64,000 nucleotides of DNA from Allorhizobium borbori (GTDB lineage: Bacteria; Pseudomonadota; Alphaproteobacteria; Rhizobiales; Rhizobiaceae): contig NZ_JACIDU010000004.1 of assembly GCF_014196535.1 (NCBI RefSeq), positions 186,001 to 250,000 of the forward strand. Direction: 5' to 3'. Shown here in pieces: positions 12,157 through 22,400 of this stretch. Below the pieces are notes generated by a model, which worked only from the letters and a program-made list of their open reading frames with translations, was not told where the DNA came from and made no database searches. The position numbers and the translations under genes were made by a program. Each line of letters starts with the position of its first letter. Position 1 is the first letter of the stretch.

Positions 12157-12920
12157 CCGGGTTGAACAAGGTGGGGCGGAAGTCGCTGTCTGGCTTCCGC
12201 CACGAAGCCATCGACGAGGTTGGCTCCACCAACGAGGAATGCCTTGCCCGGGCGCGGGCGGGGCAGGGCGGCGATCTCTGGATCACCGCCGCTCGCCAGA
12301 CGGGCGGGCGTGCCCGGCGTGGACGGACCTGGGTATCCGAGCGCGGCAATCTCTATGCTTCCCTTCTTCTGATTGACCCGGCGCCGCTGCAGCGGCTCGG
12401 GTCATTGCCGCTTGCTGTTGCGGTTGCCTTGCGTTCGGCCGTTCGGCGTGTCTTGCCCGTCGGTGCTCCGCCGCTTGAGGTGAAATGGCCGAATGACCTG
12501 TTGATCGGCCGCAAGAAGATGAGCGGCATTCTCATAGAAGGCGAGTTTCTGCCGGATGGCCGGCACGCGGTGGTCGTCGGTATCGGCGTCAACGTGCGCT
12601 TCAAGCCGGATAATCCGCTTTATCCCGTCACCTGCCTTTTGGATGAGGGTGCAACGGTTTTCCCCGAGGAACTGTTCGCGCATCTGTTTGAAGCCATGGT
12701 AGACGTGTTAAACATATGGAACGAAGGCCTTGGTACCGCCGAGGTGACGGCACTCTGGCGCGATATGGCATGCGGCATTGGCGAGGCGATCACGGTAAAT
12801 CTCTCGGATCGCGTTCTGCGGGGCCGCTTTGCCGGAATAGACGATCAGGGGCTTCTGCTGCTGGAAACGGATGACGGCCGTCGGGAAACGATTTCCGCCG
12901 GTGACGTCTTCTTTGGATGA
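12153..12920 (+). CDS. birA: Biotin-[acetyl-CoA-carboxylase] ligase
   Basis: The product (255 residues) attaches biotin to the biotin carboxyl carrier protein; the AccB substrate is encoded in the same window at 54180-54653. The biotinyl-AMP site shows as [10 protein letters not shown] (about 50-59) and [20 protein letters not shown] (about 111-130), and the BPL C-terminal domain follows. No N-terminal DNA-binding domain is present, so this is a stand-alone ligase and not the bifunctional BirA repressor. The frame has no early ATG. TTG at 12153 overlaps the nuoN stop, with TTG at 12162 and GTG at 12171 as alternatives, so the exact start is uncertain. Confidence 0.93.
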   Translation: MTGLNKVGRKSLSGFRHEAIDEVGSTNEECLARARAGQGGDLWITAARQTGGRARRGRTWVSERGNLYASLLLIDPAPLQRLGSLPLAVAVALRSAVRRVLPVGAPPLEVKWPNDLLIGRKKMSGILIEGEFLPDGRHAVVVGIGVNVRFKPDNPLYPVTCLLDEGATVFPEELFAHLFEAMVDVLNIWNEGLGTAEVTALWRDMACGIGEAITVNLSDRVLRGRFAGIDDQGLLLLETDDGRRETISAGDVFFG

Positions 12921-12937
12921 TTGGAAATGTGACTGTA

Positions 12938-14605
12938 ATGGCGAAACAAGAAGAACTGGTGTTCCTGCCGCTGGGCGGCGTTGGCGAGATCGGCATGAAT
13001 CTCGCGCTCTATGGTTACGGGACGCCGGGCAAACGCCAATGGATCATGGTCGATTGCGGCGTGACTTTCGCCGGGCCGGACCTGCCGGGTGTCGATCTGG
13101 TGCTGCCGGATATCCGCTTCCTGGCGGAGGAGCGCAAGAATCTCAAGGGCATCATCATCACCCACGCCCATGAGGACCATTACGGCGCGCTGAACGACCT
13201 CTGGCCCGGCCTCAATGTACCGGTTTACGCCAGCGCCTTTACAGCAGGTTTGCTGGAGGCCAAGCGTAATTACGAAGGAAGCCGCGCGGAAATTCCGGTT
13301 ACACCCTTTAAGGCCGGCGACCGTATCAAGGTCGGACCGTTCGATATCGAAGCCATTGGCGTCAACCACTCGATCCCCGAACCCATGTCGCTGGTCATTC
13401 GCACCCCGCTCGGCAACGTGGTGCACACCGGTGACTGGAAAATCGATCTGGAGCCGACGCTTGGGCCGTTGACGGACGAGAAGCGTTTCCGCGAAGTCGG
13501 CGATGAAGGTGTGCTGGCACTGCTGTGCGACAGTACCAACTCCATGCGCGAAGGCGTTTCCCCCTCCGAACGCGAAGTGTCGGAAGGCTTGCGGGAAGTG
13601 ATCGAGAAGGCGGAAGGTCGGGTTGCCATCACCACCTTCTCCTCCAATGTCGGACGTATCCGCTCGATTGCGGAAGCAGCGGAAGCCGCAGGCCGTGAGG
13701 TGCTTCTGCTTGGTTCCTCGCTAAAGCGTGTGGTGGCGGTTGCCTCGGAACTCGGCATGATGGACGGGCTGAAGCCCTTCATTGCGGAAGATGAATACGG
13801 TTACATTCCGCGAGACAAGGTGGTCGTGATCCTGACCGGCAGTCAGGGTGAGCCGCGGGCCGCACTCGCCAAGCTGGCGCGTGACGAGATGCGCAACGTG
13901 GCGCTGACGGCAGGCGACACAGTGGTCTTTTCCTCCCGCGCCATTCCCGGCAATGAAAAAGCCATTCTCGACATCAAGAACGGCCTGATTGAGCAGGGCG
14001 TGAAGGTGGTGACCGACAGCGACGCGCTGGTACATGTCTCCGGCCATCCGCGTCGCAGCGAACTCGTGCAAATGTATGAATGGGTGCGCCCGCAGATCCT
14101 CGTGCCCGTGCATGGTGAAGCCGCGCATCTGACGGCGCAGAAGGAGCTGGGGCTGAGCGCCGGCATTGCCGAGGTACCGCGCGTGCGCAATGGCGATATG
14201 CTGCGTCTTGCGCCCGGTCCGGCAGAAGTGATCGATCAGGCCCATTGCGGTCGCATCTATCGCGACGGCAAGCTCATCGGCGATTTCGACGAGATGGGCA
14301 TCGGTGAGCGCCGCAAACTCTCCTATGTCGGCCATGTCGCGGTCAATGTCGTTCTGGATGAGCGTTATGATTTCCGCGATGACCCGATCGTCGTTCTGAA
14401 CGGTTTGCCGACCTACGACGACGAAGGCGAGGACATGGCCGATACGGTCTATGACTGCGTTCTCGGCGCCATTGAAAGCATTCCGCGCGCGCGCCGCAAG
14501 GACCTCGACATGCTGCGTGAGGCCGTGCGTCGCGCCGTGCGCGCCACGGTGAACAACGCCTGGGGCAAGAAGCCGCTTGTGACGGTTTTCGTGACCAAAG
14601 TCTGA
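12938..14605 (+). CDS. rnj: Ribonuclease J
   Basis: A 555-residue metallo-beta-lactamase/beta-CASP nuclease. RNase J has 5'-to-3' exonuclease activity and processes rRNA and mRNA in alphaproteobacteria that also have RNase E (rne is at 57798). The metal-binding HAHEDH lies at residues 76-81, and the HTGDWK and beta-CASP motifs (LLCDSTNS, TFSSNVGR, HVSGHPRR) follow in order. I prefer the ATG at 12938 (MAKQEELVFLPLGG) because conserved sequence begins there. An in-frame ATG at 12917 overlaps the birA stop (ATGA) and would add seven residues. Coupled to the nuo-birA transcript. Confidence 0.93.
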   Translation: MAKQEELVFLPLGGVGEIGMNLALYGYGTPGKRQWIMVDCGVTFAGPDLPGVDLVLPDIRFLAEERKNLKGIIITHAHEDHYGALNDLWPGLNVPVYASAFTAGLLEAKRNYEGSRAEIPVTPFKAGDRIKVGPFDIEAIGVNHSIPEPMSLVIRTPLGNVVHTGDWKIDLEPTLGPLTDEKRFREVGDEGVLALLCDSTNSMREGVSPSEREVSEGLREVIEKAEGRVAITTFSSNVGRIRSIAEAAEAAGREVLLLGSSLKRVVAVASELGMMDGLKPFIAEDEYGYIPRDKVVVILTGSQGEPRAALAKLARDEMRNVALTAGDTVVFSSRAIPGNEKAILDIKNGLIEQGVKVVTDSDALVHVSGHPRRSELVQMYEWVRPQILVPVHGEAAHLTAQKELGLSAGIAEVPRVRNGDMLRLAPGPAEVIDQAHCGRIYRDGKLIGDFDEMGIGERRKLSYVGHVAVNVVLDERYDFRDDPIVVLNGLPTYDDEGEDMADTVYDCVLGAIESIPRARRKDLDMLREAVRRAVRATVNNAWGKKPLVTVFVTKV

Positions 14606-14671
14606 GAAGACACCGGCTCGCCCATAGGTATAGGAAGAGCCGAACGAAACGAAAGTCTTAAGGAGCTTGTC

Positions 14672-15076
14672 ATGCTTGGACGTGTCAACCATGTGGCCAT
14701 CGCCGTACCGGATCTCGCAGCCGCGACCGCAGCCTACAATACGACGCTCGGCGCGAAAGTGACGGCGCCGCAGGCCCTGCCGGAACATGGCGTGACAGTG
14801 GTTTTCGTCGAACTGCCGAACACCAAGATCGAATTGCTGGAGCCGCTCGGTGAAGGCTCGCCGATTGCTGCGTTCCTTGCGAAGAACGCATCCGGCGGCA
14901 TTCATCACATCTGCTATGAAGTCGAGGACATCATTGCCGCCCGTGATGAGTTGAAGAAGAACGGCGCTCGCGTACTGGGCGATGGCGAACCGAAGATCGG
15001 TGCGCATAACAAGCCTGTCCTGTTCCTGCATCCGAAAGATTTCTTCGGCACGCTCATCGAGTTGGAACAGGTCTGA
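14672..15076 (+). CDS. mce: Methylmalonyl-CoA epimerase
   Basis: This 134-residue vicinal-oxygen-chelate protein interconverts (R)- and (S)-methylmalonyl-CoA in propionyl-CoA breakdown. It starts LGRVNHVAIAVPDL, with the first metal histidine, and contains SGGIHHICYEVEDI and a C-terminal LIELEQV that supply the other ligands. AAGGAG upstream (14660-14665) is a strong ribosome binding site. Length and sequence fit the family well. Transcription probably ends at the hairpin at 15106. Confidence 0.95.
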   Translation: MLGRVNHVAIAVPDLAAATAAYNTTLGAKVTAPQALPEHGVTVVFVELPNTKIELLEPLGEGSPIAAFLAKNASGGIHHICYEVEDIIAARDELKKNGARVLGDGEPKIGAHNKPVLFLHPKDFFGTLIELEQV

Positions 15077-15105
15077 GCGTTTTCTCTTCAAGCCTGAATG
15101 TCAGG

Positions 15106-15136
15106 GCCGCTTTCCCTTGGGGAAGGCGGCTTTTTC
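15106..15136 (+). terminator. Intrinsic terminator after mce
   Basis: GCCGCTTTCCC at 15106-15116 pairs with GGGGAAGGCGGC up to 15130 (G-U wobble tolerated), followed by TTTTT at 15131-15135. It lies 30 bases after the mce stop. Confidence 0.8.
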
Positions 15137-15231
15137 ACATCAGGCACCTTCATCCGACTGTCATGATTTGCGGTTAAGACGCGGCCAGCGGAAGATGGCT
15201 ACCGCCTTGGGGGCGGTTGAGAAAGCAAAAA

Positions 15232-15258
15232 AAAACAAGGCCGAGAGGGCCTTGTTTT
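15232..15258. terminator. Perfect hairpin, bidirectional terminator or end of a small transcript
   Basis: AAAACAAGGCC (15232-15242) and GGCCTTGTTTT (15248-15258) form a perfect 11-base stem with a five-base loop and an A tract before it and T's at its end, so it could act on both strands. It lies about 100 bases after the mce terminator. That makes it a second terminator or the 3' end of a short RNA starting between the two. Confidence 0.65.
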
Positions 15259-15766
15259 CAAGTATCGCGTGATCCTTTTCCGTCGCCGGGGCAGCGAATG
15301 AACGCGCCTAAGATCTGATCCTCCCAAGACTTGACCGCGAAGTTTGGCAGAAAATTTAAGCTCTCTGCCTTTTTTGTAAGCTAACGCTACCGTAGTCTCG
15401 GGCCGTTGTCACTGGAATTTTTTGCAAAAATGCTACAGTCGAACAAAAAAATCATGTTGACAAAAATGTCGCAACATTGTGGCTCGCTTTTGTGCCAGCC
15501 CTGCGACGGTTTTCGCGCCGGTGAAGGTGATTTGTTTGCCTTCGAATAAGCCGGGCACCGGCCTTGCCTAAATTTTAATCAGTAAGTCTTGTGGCTGCAG
15601 GCGCCGTTCAATCAGCGCAAACGCGCATGTGGGCAATGGTCGAAGGCCCTGCGGCTTCGGGTTTCCTTCTGTGGCCGAAACGTTTATGAACGCTTCCACA
15701 ATCGTTCTTGGCTGCCCGATTCCCGCTCGCATGCGCGAATGGCAGGGCACAAAACTGGAAACCCCC
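15259..15766. other. Intergenic region and probable leader of proS
   Basis: I see no convincing gene in these 508 bases. The left part is AT-richer and contains TTGACA (15457-15462), a possible -35 element without a convincing -10 at normal distance. An open frame reaches left of the proS ATG to 15629, but it does not look like conserved protein. A DUF1467 membrane gene, which as I recall often lies between mce and proS in this order, is absent. Confidence 0.5.
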
Positions 15767-17089
15767 ATGCGCCTGTCTCGTTTCTTCCTGCCCATTCTAA
15801 AGGAAAACCCCAAGGAAGCGGAAATCGTCTCGCACCGCCTGATGTTGCGCGCGGGCATGATCCGTCAGCAGTCCCAGGGCATCTATTCCTGGCTGCCACT
15901 CGGCAAACGCGTGCTCGACAAAGTCTGCGACATCGTGCGTGAGGAGCAGAACCGAGCCGGCGCCCAGGAAATCCTGATGCCTACGCTGCAGACCGCCGAA
16001 CTGTGGCAGGAAAGCGGTCGTTACAACGATTACGGTGAGGAGATGCTGCGCATCACCGATCGCAACAAGCGCGCCATGCTCTACGGCCCCACCAACGAAG
16101 AAATGGTGACGGACATTTTTCGGTCCTACGTCAAGAGCTACAAGGATCTGCCGCTCAATCTCTACCATATCCAGTGGAAATTCCGTGACGAGCGCCGCCC
16201 GCGCTTCGGCACCATGCGTTCGCGAGAATTCCTGATGAAGGATGCCTATTCCTTCGATCTTACCAAGGAAGACGCGATTCACTCCTACAACAAGATGTTC
16301 ACGGCATACCTGCGCACCTTCGACCGTCTCGGTCTGCGCGCCATTCCGATGCGCGCCGATACCGGCCCGATCGGCGGCAATCACAGTCATGAATTCATCA
16401 TTCTGGCCGAGACCGGCGAGTCTGAAGTTTTCTGCCACCGCGATTTCGTGAACTTTGATATTCCCGCCGATAGCACCGATTTCGATAGTGTCGATGGCCT
16501 GCAGTCGATCTTCGACAAGTGGACGTCGCTGTATGCTGCGACATCCGAAATGCACGATGAAGCGGCGTTCGACGCCATTCCGGAAGGCGATCGGCTATCT
16601 GCCCGCGGCATTGAGGTCGGTCATATCTTTTACTTCGGCACCAAATATTCCGCACCGATGGGTGCCAAGGTGCAGGGGCCGGATGGCAAGGAACACGAAG
16701 TGCAGATGGGCTCCTACGGTATCGGCCCGTCGCGCCTTGTTCCGGCCATCATCGAAGCTTCTCATGATGAGAACGGAATCATCTGGCCGGAATCGGTCGC
16801 TCCCTTCGATGTGGTGGTCATCAACATGAAGGTGGGTGACGCCGCCGTCGATGCGGCGAGCGGCCGGATTTACGAGGCGCTCTCCAACGCTGGCAAGGAT
16901 GTTCTCTATGACGACCGTGACGAGCGTGCCGGTGCGAAGTTCGCTACCGCCGACCTGATCGGCGTGCCGTGGCAGGTGATCGCCGGACCGCGCGGCATTG
17001 CCAATGGCGAGGTTGAACTGAAGAACCGCCGGACGGGTGAACGCGTGACGCTGTCCGTAGAGGCCGCGATCAACAAGCTCGCTGGCTGA
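15767..17089 (+). CDS. proS: Prolyl-tRNA synthetase (short, alphaproteobacterial type)
   Basis: This class II aminoacyl-tRNA synthetase charges tRNA-Pro. It starts [18 protein letters not shown] and contains class II motif 2 ([25 protein letters not shown]), a SYGIGPSRL motif 3 region and a C-terminal anticodon-binding domain. At 440 residues it lacks the large INS editing insertion of the enterobacterial enzyme, as is usual for this class. I chose the ATG at 15767 because the upstream in-frame residues (from 15629) do not resemble the family. Confidence 0.95.
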   Translation: MRLSRFFLPILKENPKEAEIVSHRLMLRAGMIRQQSQGIYSWLPLGKRVLDKVCDIVREEQNRAGAQEILMPTLQTAELWQESGRYNDYGEEMLRITDRNKRAMLYGPTNEEMVTDIFRSYVKSYKDLPLNLYHIQWKFRDERRPRFGTMRSREFLMKDAYSFDLTKEDAIHSYNKMFTAYLRTFDRLGLRAIPMRADTGPIGGNHSHEFIILAETGESEVFCHRDFVNFDIPADSTDFDSVDGLQSIFDKWTSLYAATSEMHDEAAFDAIPEGDRLSARGIEVGHIFYFGTKYSAPMGAKVQGPDGKEHEVQMGSYGIGPSRLVPAIIEASHDENGIIWPESVAPFDVVVINMKVGDAAVDAASGRIYEALSNAGKDVLYDDRDERAGAKFATADLIGVPWQVIAGPRGIANGEVELKNRRTGERVTLSVEAAINKLAG

Positions 17090-17105
17090 GGAAGGGTGTG
17101 AAGGC

Positions 17106-18410
17106 ATGACGGAAGCGGATGCGGGCGCTGTTGCGGTGGCGGAAAAGAACAGGGCGGCACGTCCCTTTTCCACCTTCGAACGGATGGTGGCCTGGCGTTA
17201 TCTGAGAGCGCGCCGCAAGGAGGCGTTCATTTCCGTCATCGCCGGCTTTTCCTTCGCCGGTATCATGCTGGGCGTTGCCACGCTCATCATCGTCATGGCG
17301 GTGATGAACGGGTTTCGCACCGAACTGATTTCGCGCATTCTCGGCATCAACGGTCATATCATCCTGCAGCCGATCGATTCTCCGCTGTCGGATTACCCCG
17401 AACTCGCCAAGAAGATTTCAGCCGTGCCCGGCGTTACCATGGCCATCCCCATGGTTGAAGGACAGGTCTTTGCCTCCGGCAAGGTGGGGGCGGGGACCGG
17501 CGCTATCGTGCGTGGCGTTCGGGCCGATGATCTGCTTAAGCTCAAGGAAGTCGCCGACAACGTCAAGGCGGGCGATCTGCTCGGCTATGCAGCGGGCGAT
17601 GGTATCCTGATCGGCACGCGCATGGCAAACTCGCTGGGTGTGACTGCGGGCGACCAGATATCGCTTCTGGCTCCGGAAGGCGACGTGACCCCGATGGGCA
17701 CGAACCCGCGCATCAAGAGCTACCGCATTTCGGGTGTCTTCGAGGTCGGTATGTCGGAATATGATTCCGGCATCATCTTCATGCCGCTGGAAGAATCCCA
17801 GCTCTATTTCAATGCCGATGGCATCGTCCAGCAGATCGAGATTTTCGTCACGCATCCCGATCTGGTCGATGATACGCGTGACGCCATCGAACAGGCGGTC
17901 GGTCGGCAGATATATCTGACCGATTGGCGACAGCGCAACCAGACGTTCTTTTCCGCCCTCCAGGTGGAACGCAACGTCATGTTCATGATCCTGACGCTGA
18001 TCGTGCTGGTGGCCGCGCTCAACATCATTTCCGGCCTCATCATGCTGGTGAAGGACAAGAGCAGCGACATCGCCATTCTGCGCACCATGGGGGCCACCTC
18101 GGGTTCCGTCATGCGCATTTTCTTCATGACGGGGGCGGCGATCGGCATTGTCGGCACATTCGCCGGTTTCGTTCTGGGCGTGATCGTCTGTCTGAATGTG
18201 GAAAGCATCCGCCAATTTTTCACCTGGCTTTCCGGTACCGTCATCTTCGACCCCGAGCTTTATTTCCTCAGCCAGTTGCCGGCTGAAATGAATGTCGGCG
18301 AAACGGTTTCCGTCATCGTCATGGCGCTGAGCCTCTCCTTCCTCGCCACCATATTTCCGGCCTGGCGTGCGTCGCGCCTCGATCCGGTTCAAGCCCTGCG
18401 TTACGAATAG
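17106..18410 (+). CDS. lolC: Lipoprotein-releasing ABC transporter permease (LolC/LolE family)
   Basis: A 434-residue inner-membrane protein of the FtsX/MacB fold. It takes mature lipoproteins from the inner membrane for transfer to LolA. One transmembrane helix near residues 42-66 is followed by a large periplasmic domain and three C-terminal helices after residue 285. The conserved N-terminal [25 protein letters not shown] is present. lolD follows 14 bases later, giving a permease-ATPase pair. Only one permease gene is seen, so it may act as a homodimer (inference). Confidence 0.93.
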   Translation: MTEADAGAVAVAEKNRAARPFSTFERMVAWRYLRARRKEAFISVIAGFSFAGIMLGVATLIIVMAVMNGFRTELISRILGINGHIILQPIDSPLSDYPELAKKISAVPGVTMAIPMVEGQVFASGKVGAGTGAIVRGVRADDLLKLKEVADNVKAGDLLGYAAGDGILIGTRMANSLGVTAGDQISLLAPEGDVTPMGTNPRIKSYRISGVFEVGMSEYDSGIIFMPLEESQLYFNADGIVQQIEIFVTHPDLVDDTRDAIEQAVGRQIYLTDWRQRNQTFFSALQVERNVMFMILTLIVLVAALNIISGLIMLVKDKSSDIAILRTMGATSGSVMRIFFMTGAAIGIVGTFAGFVLGVIVCLNVESIRQFFTWLSGTVIFDPELYFLSQLPAEMNVGETVSVIVMALSLSFLATIFPAWRASRLDPVQALRYE

Positions 18411-18424
18411 AAGCCGAGTTGCCG

Positions 18425-19108
18425 ATGACCTCCGTTCCAGCGCTGAAACTCACCGGGATCGACCGCCATTACGGCGAGGGTGAAACGAAGCTTTCCATTC
18501 TGACAAAGGCCGATTTCGCGCTTTCGAGCGGTGAAATGGTGGCGCTCGTGGCGCCTTCGGGAACGGGCAAGTCCACCCTGTTGCACATCGCTGGCCTGTT
18601 GGAGCATCCGGATGGCGGCGAGGTCTATCTGAACGGCACTGCCTGCGGCCATCTTCCCGATGAGCGGCGCACGGCGATCCGGCGTACGGATATCGGTTTC
18701 GTCTACCAGTTTCATCACCTGCTGCCCGAATTCACCGCGCTCGAGAATGTGATGATGCCGCAGCTTATCGCCGGTCTGACGCGCAAGGAAGCGGCGGAAC
18801 GCGCGGCAGCCCTGCTCGATTACATGCGGGTTGGGCACCGGGCCGATCACCGCCCGGGCGAACTCTCGGGCGGGGAACAGCAGCGTGTTGCCATTGCCCG
18901 CGCGGTGGCCAATGCGCCGCTTCTGCTTCTTGCGGATGAACCCACCGGAAATCTCGATCCGCAGACCGCGCATTATGTTTTCGATGCGCTCGAGGCACTT
19001 GTTCGCCAGTCCGGTCTGGGTGCCATGATTGCGACCCACAATCATGAACTTGCAGCGCGCATGGATCGCCGTGTGACGATCTCAGACGGCAAGATCGTCG
19101 AGCTCTGA
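18425..19108 (+). CDS. lolD: Lipoprotein-releasing ABC transporter ATPase
   Basis: This 227-residue cytoplasmic ATPase powers the LolC/E permease encoded just upstream. Walker A is APSGTGKS (43-50), the ABC signature LSGGEQQR (147-154) and Walker B LLLLADEP (167-173 region). I use the ATG at 18425 rather than the TTG at 18419. No clear terminator follows; the next promoter is at about 19187. Confidence 0.95.
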   Translation: MTSVPALKLTGIDRHYGEGETKLSILTKADFALSSGEMVALVAPSGTGKSTLLHIAGLLEHPDGGEVYLNGTACGHLPDERRTAIRRTDIGFVYQFHHLLPEFTALENVMMPQLIAGLTRKEAAERAAALLDYMRVGHRADHRPGELSGGEQQRVAIARAVANAPLLLLADEPTGNLDPQTAHYVFDALEALVRQSGLGAMIATHNHELAARMDRRVTISDGKIVEL

Positions 19109-19186
19109 AACTTCCTGACATCGCTGTTCACGAACCGCCGCCAAAAACGGCGAATGCATACCTGCGCCTTCTGCGCAAAAATCCTG

Positions 19187-19215
19187 TTGACAACGAAACA
19201 TAATGAGAACAAAAT
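19187..19215 (+). promoter_or_regulatory. Candidate sigma-70 promoter
   Basis: TTGACA (19187-19192) is followed after 17 bases by CAAAAT (19210-19215). It sits in the lolD-dnaE gap, before the 28-residue frame at 19243. It could drive that mini-gene and dnaE. Not tested. Confidence 0.45.
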
Positions 19216-19242
19216 AAAAACATAAGAGAACAGGAGATCGAA

Positions 19243-19329
19243 ATGACTGCCCTTCTTCGTGACGTAGCCGCATTTGCCTCGATTCTCACCTTCATCGCCA
19301 GCGTGTCGGTTATCGCGCTTTCCATCTGA
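19243..19329 (+). CDS. 28-residue single-helix membrane mini-protein
   Basis: ATG at 19243, seven bases after CAGGAG, opens a 28-codon frame ending at TGA 19327-19329. The product has a short charged start (MTALLRD) and then one hydrophobic segment of about 20 residues rich in Ala, Ile, Val and Ser, enough to span the membrane once. A good ribosome binding site, an upstream promoter-like pair and the membrane-helix composition support translation. I know no function. It precedes dnaE by 157 bases on the same strand; chance occurrence is possible. Confidence 0.5.
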   Translation: MTALLRDVAAFASILTFIASVSVIALSI

Positions 19330-19486
19330 CCGTCAGCCCGCATGCTCTGGACAGGACCGCTCTGAACGGGAAAACTGGGGAGCGAGTCTCAGGAAGGCTG
19401 TGTTCCTCTTGCAGACATCTTTCCAAGGGTTGAAAGACAAGGGTTGAAGGCGCTCCTCGCGGCTTCGCTCGAAAGTGGAGGTTCCG

Positions 19487-22400
19487 ATGGCCGATCTCGG
19501 CAAGGCGCAAGCTGACGCAAAGCAGGCGAGCCCTGAATTCGTGCATTTGAGATTGCACTCGGCCTATTCGCTTCTCGAGGGGGCTCTGCCTCTGAAGAAG
19601 GTTCTCGGCAAGGCGGTTGCCGATAGCCAACCGGCCATTGCCATTACCGATACGAATAATCTCTTCGTTGCCCTTGAGTTTGCCCAGAAGGCCATTGATG
19701 ATGGTCTTCAGCCGATTATCGGCTGTCAGCTTTCCATCGATATGGAAGATGACAGTGCCGACCGCCGTTCCGGCGGGCAGGGCCTTGCCAAGCTTCCGGC
19801 GATCGTTCTTCTGGCGGCGACAGCGGCGGGTTATGAACGACTGACAAGCTTGGTCAGCCGTGCCTATCTTGAGGGTGAGGGAGGAGGCGTCGTCAAAATT
19901 ACGGCCACATGGCTGCGTGATGGCGACAATGACGGCCTGATAGCCCTGACCGGTGCGCTGAGCGGTCCGGTGGACATGGCCTTCAAGGAAGGGCATGCGT
20001 CGCTTGCCGAGAGCCGGCTTCTGTTTCTGAAGGAGATGTTCGGGGATCGGCTTTATGTCGAGTTGCAGCGTCACGGACGTTACGATCGGCGTCACGAAGC
20101 CCGAATGGTGGCGCTCGCCTACGAACACGATCTGCCGCTTGTCGCGACGAACGAGGCCTTCTTCCCGTCGCGCGGCGATTATGAGGCACATGACGCATTG
20201 ATGGCGGTGGCGCATAACGCCATTGTTTCCGATGATACGCGTTTTCGCCTGACGCCGGATCATTATCTGAAAAGCCGCAAGGAGATGGCGGAGCTCTTCG
20301 CCGATCTGCCGGAGGCGCTGGAAAGTACGGTCGAGATTGCCCGCCGCTGCTCCTTTATCCTGAAGACCCGCAAACCGATCCTGCCGCGCTTCACTGGCGG
20401 CACCGGTGACACGGAAGAGGCCGAGCAGGCCGAGTCCGACGAATTGAAGCGGCAGGCGTGGGAGGGGCTTGAAGAGCGCATCCGTACGCTCGGCATCGCG
20501 CCCGGATACGAAGAGAAGGAATACCGGGATCGGCTCGAATTCGAGCTCATGATTATCGAACGTATGAAATTTCCGGGTTACTTCCTGATCGTTGCGGACT
20601 TCATCAAATGGGCCAAGAGTCAGGATATTCCAGTGGGGCCGGGGCGCGGCTCGGGTGCGGGCTCGCTTGTCGCCTATGCACTGACGATTACGGACGTTGA
20701 TCCGTTGCGTTTCTCGCTGCTGTTCGAACGCTTCCTGAATCCGGAACGCGTTTCGATGCCTGACTTCGATATCGACTTCTGTCAGGATCGACGCGAAGAG
20801 GTGATCCGCTACGTTCAGCGAAAGTACGGGCGCGAGCAGGTGGCGCAGATCATCACTTTCGGTTCGTTGCAGGCCCGTGCGGCGTTACGCGACGTCGGCC
20901 GCGTGCTCGAAATGCCTTATGGTCAGGTCGACAAGATCTGCAAGCTGGTGCCGAACAACCCGGCCAATCCGACGCCCCTTTCGAAGGCCATCGAGGAAGA
21001 GCCGCGACTTCAGGAAGAGGCGGAGAAGGAACCGGTCGTCGCGCGGTTACTGGATATCGCCCAGAAGATCGAGGGTCTCTACCGGCATGCGTCGACGCAT
21101 GCGGCGGGTATCGTGATCGGCGACCGTCCGCTCTCCCGGCTTGTGCCTATGTACCGAGACCCGCGGTCGGACATGCCGGTCACCCAGTTCAACATGAAGT
21201 GGGTCGAACAGGCCGGGCTGGTGAAGTTCGACTTCCTTGGCTTGAAGACGCTGACCGTGCTGAAGACGGCGGTGGATTTCATCGCGCGCAAGGGCATCGA
21301 GGTCAATCTGGCGGCGATACCGCTGGATGACAAGAAGACCTACGAAATGCTGTCGCGCGGCGAAACGGTCGGCGTGTTCCAAGTGGAAAGTGCCGGCATG
21401 CGCAAGGCGCTGATCGGCATGCGGCCCGACTGTATCGAGGACATTATCGCGCTCGTGGCGCTTTATCGTCCGGGTCCGATGGAAAACATTCCGGTCTATA
21501 ATGCTCGCAAGCACGGTGAGGAGGAAATCGAATCGATCCATCCAAAGATCGATTACCTCCTCAAGGAGACACAGGGCGTTATCGTCTACCAGGAACAGGT
21601 GATGCAGATCGCTCAGGTTCTCTCCGGCTACTCGCTTGGCGAAGCCGATCTTCTGCGCCGTGCCATGGGCAAGAAGATCAAGGAGGAGATGGACAAGCAG
21701 CGTGAACGCTTCGTCGACGGCGCGATGAAAAACGGCGTTTCGAAGAACCAGGCGGATATCATCTTCGATCTGCTCGCCAAGTTCGCGAATTACGGCTTCA
21801 ACAAGTCGCATGCCGCAGCCTATGCCATCGTGTCCTATCAGACGGCGTACCTGAAGGCGCATTATCCGGTCGAGTTTCTGGCGGCGACCATGACGCTTGA
21901 TATGGCCAACACCGAAAAGCTGAACGACTTCCGGCAGGATGCGCAGCGGCTTGGGATCGAAATCGTGCCGCCATCCGTCCAGAGTTCATTCCGGCATTTC
22001 GAACCGGGCGAGAACAAGATTTTTTACGCGCTCGCGGCCGTGAAGGGCGTTGGTGAATCGGCGGTGGAACACATCGTTGCGGTGCGTGGCGACAAGCCCT
22101 TCGCCAGCATTGAGGATTTCTGCCAGCGCATCGACCCCAAACAGGTGAACCGACGCGTTCTCGAAAGCATGATGTATGCCGGTGCCTTCGATTGCTTCGG
22201 GCGCGATCGCGCCGAAATGGTCGGCGGGCTTGATCGCATTCTCGGTTTTGCGCAACGGGCGCAGGAAAACCGAGTCAGCGGCCAATCGGATATGTTCGGG
22301 ATGGGTGGCGGGGGCAGTACCGGGCCTGAGGCCATCGTGTTGCCTGCATTCACGCCCTGGCTGCCATCAGAAAAGCTGATGCGTGAATTCGCCGTGCTTG

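Noticed and set aside
15195-15272. 25-codon ATG frame spanning the 15232 hairpin
   Set aside because: The frame includes a perfect terminator hairpin and has no ribosome binding site; probably chance.
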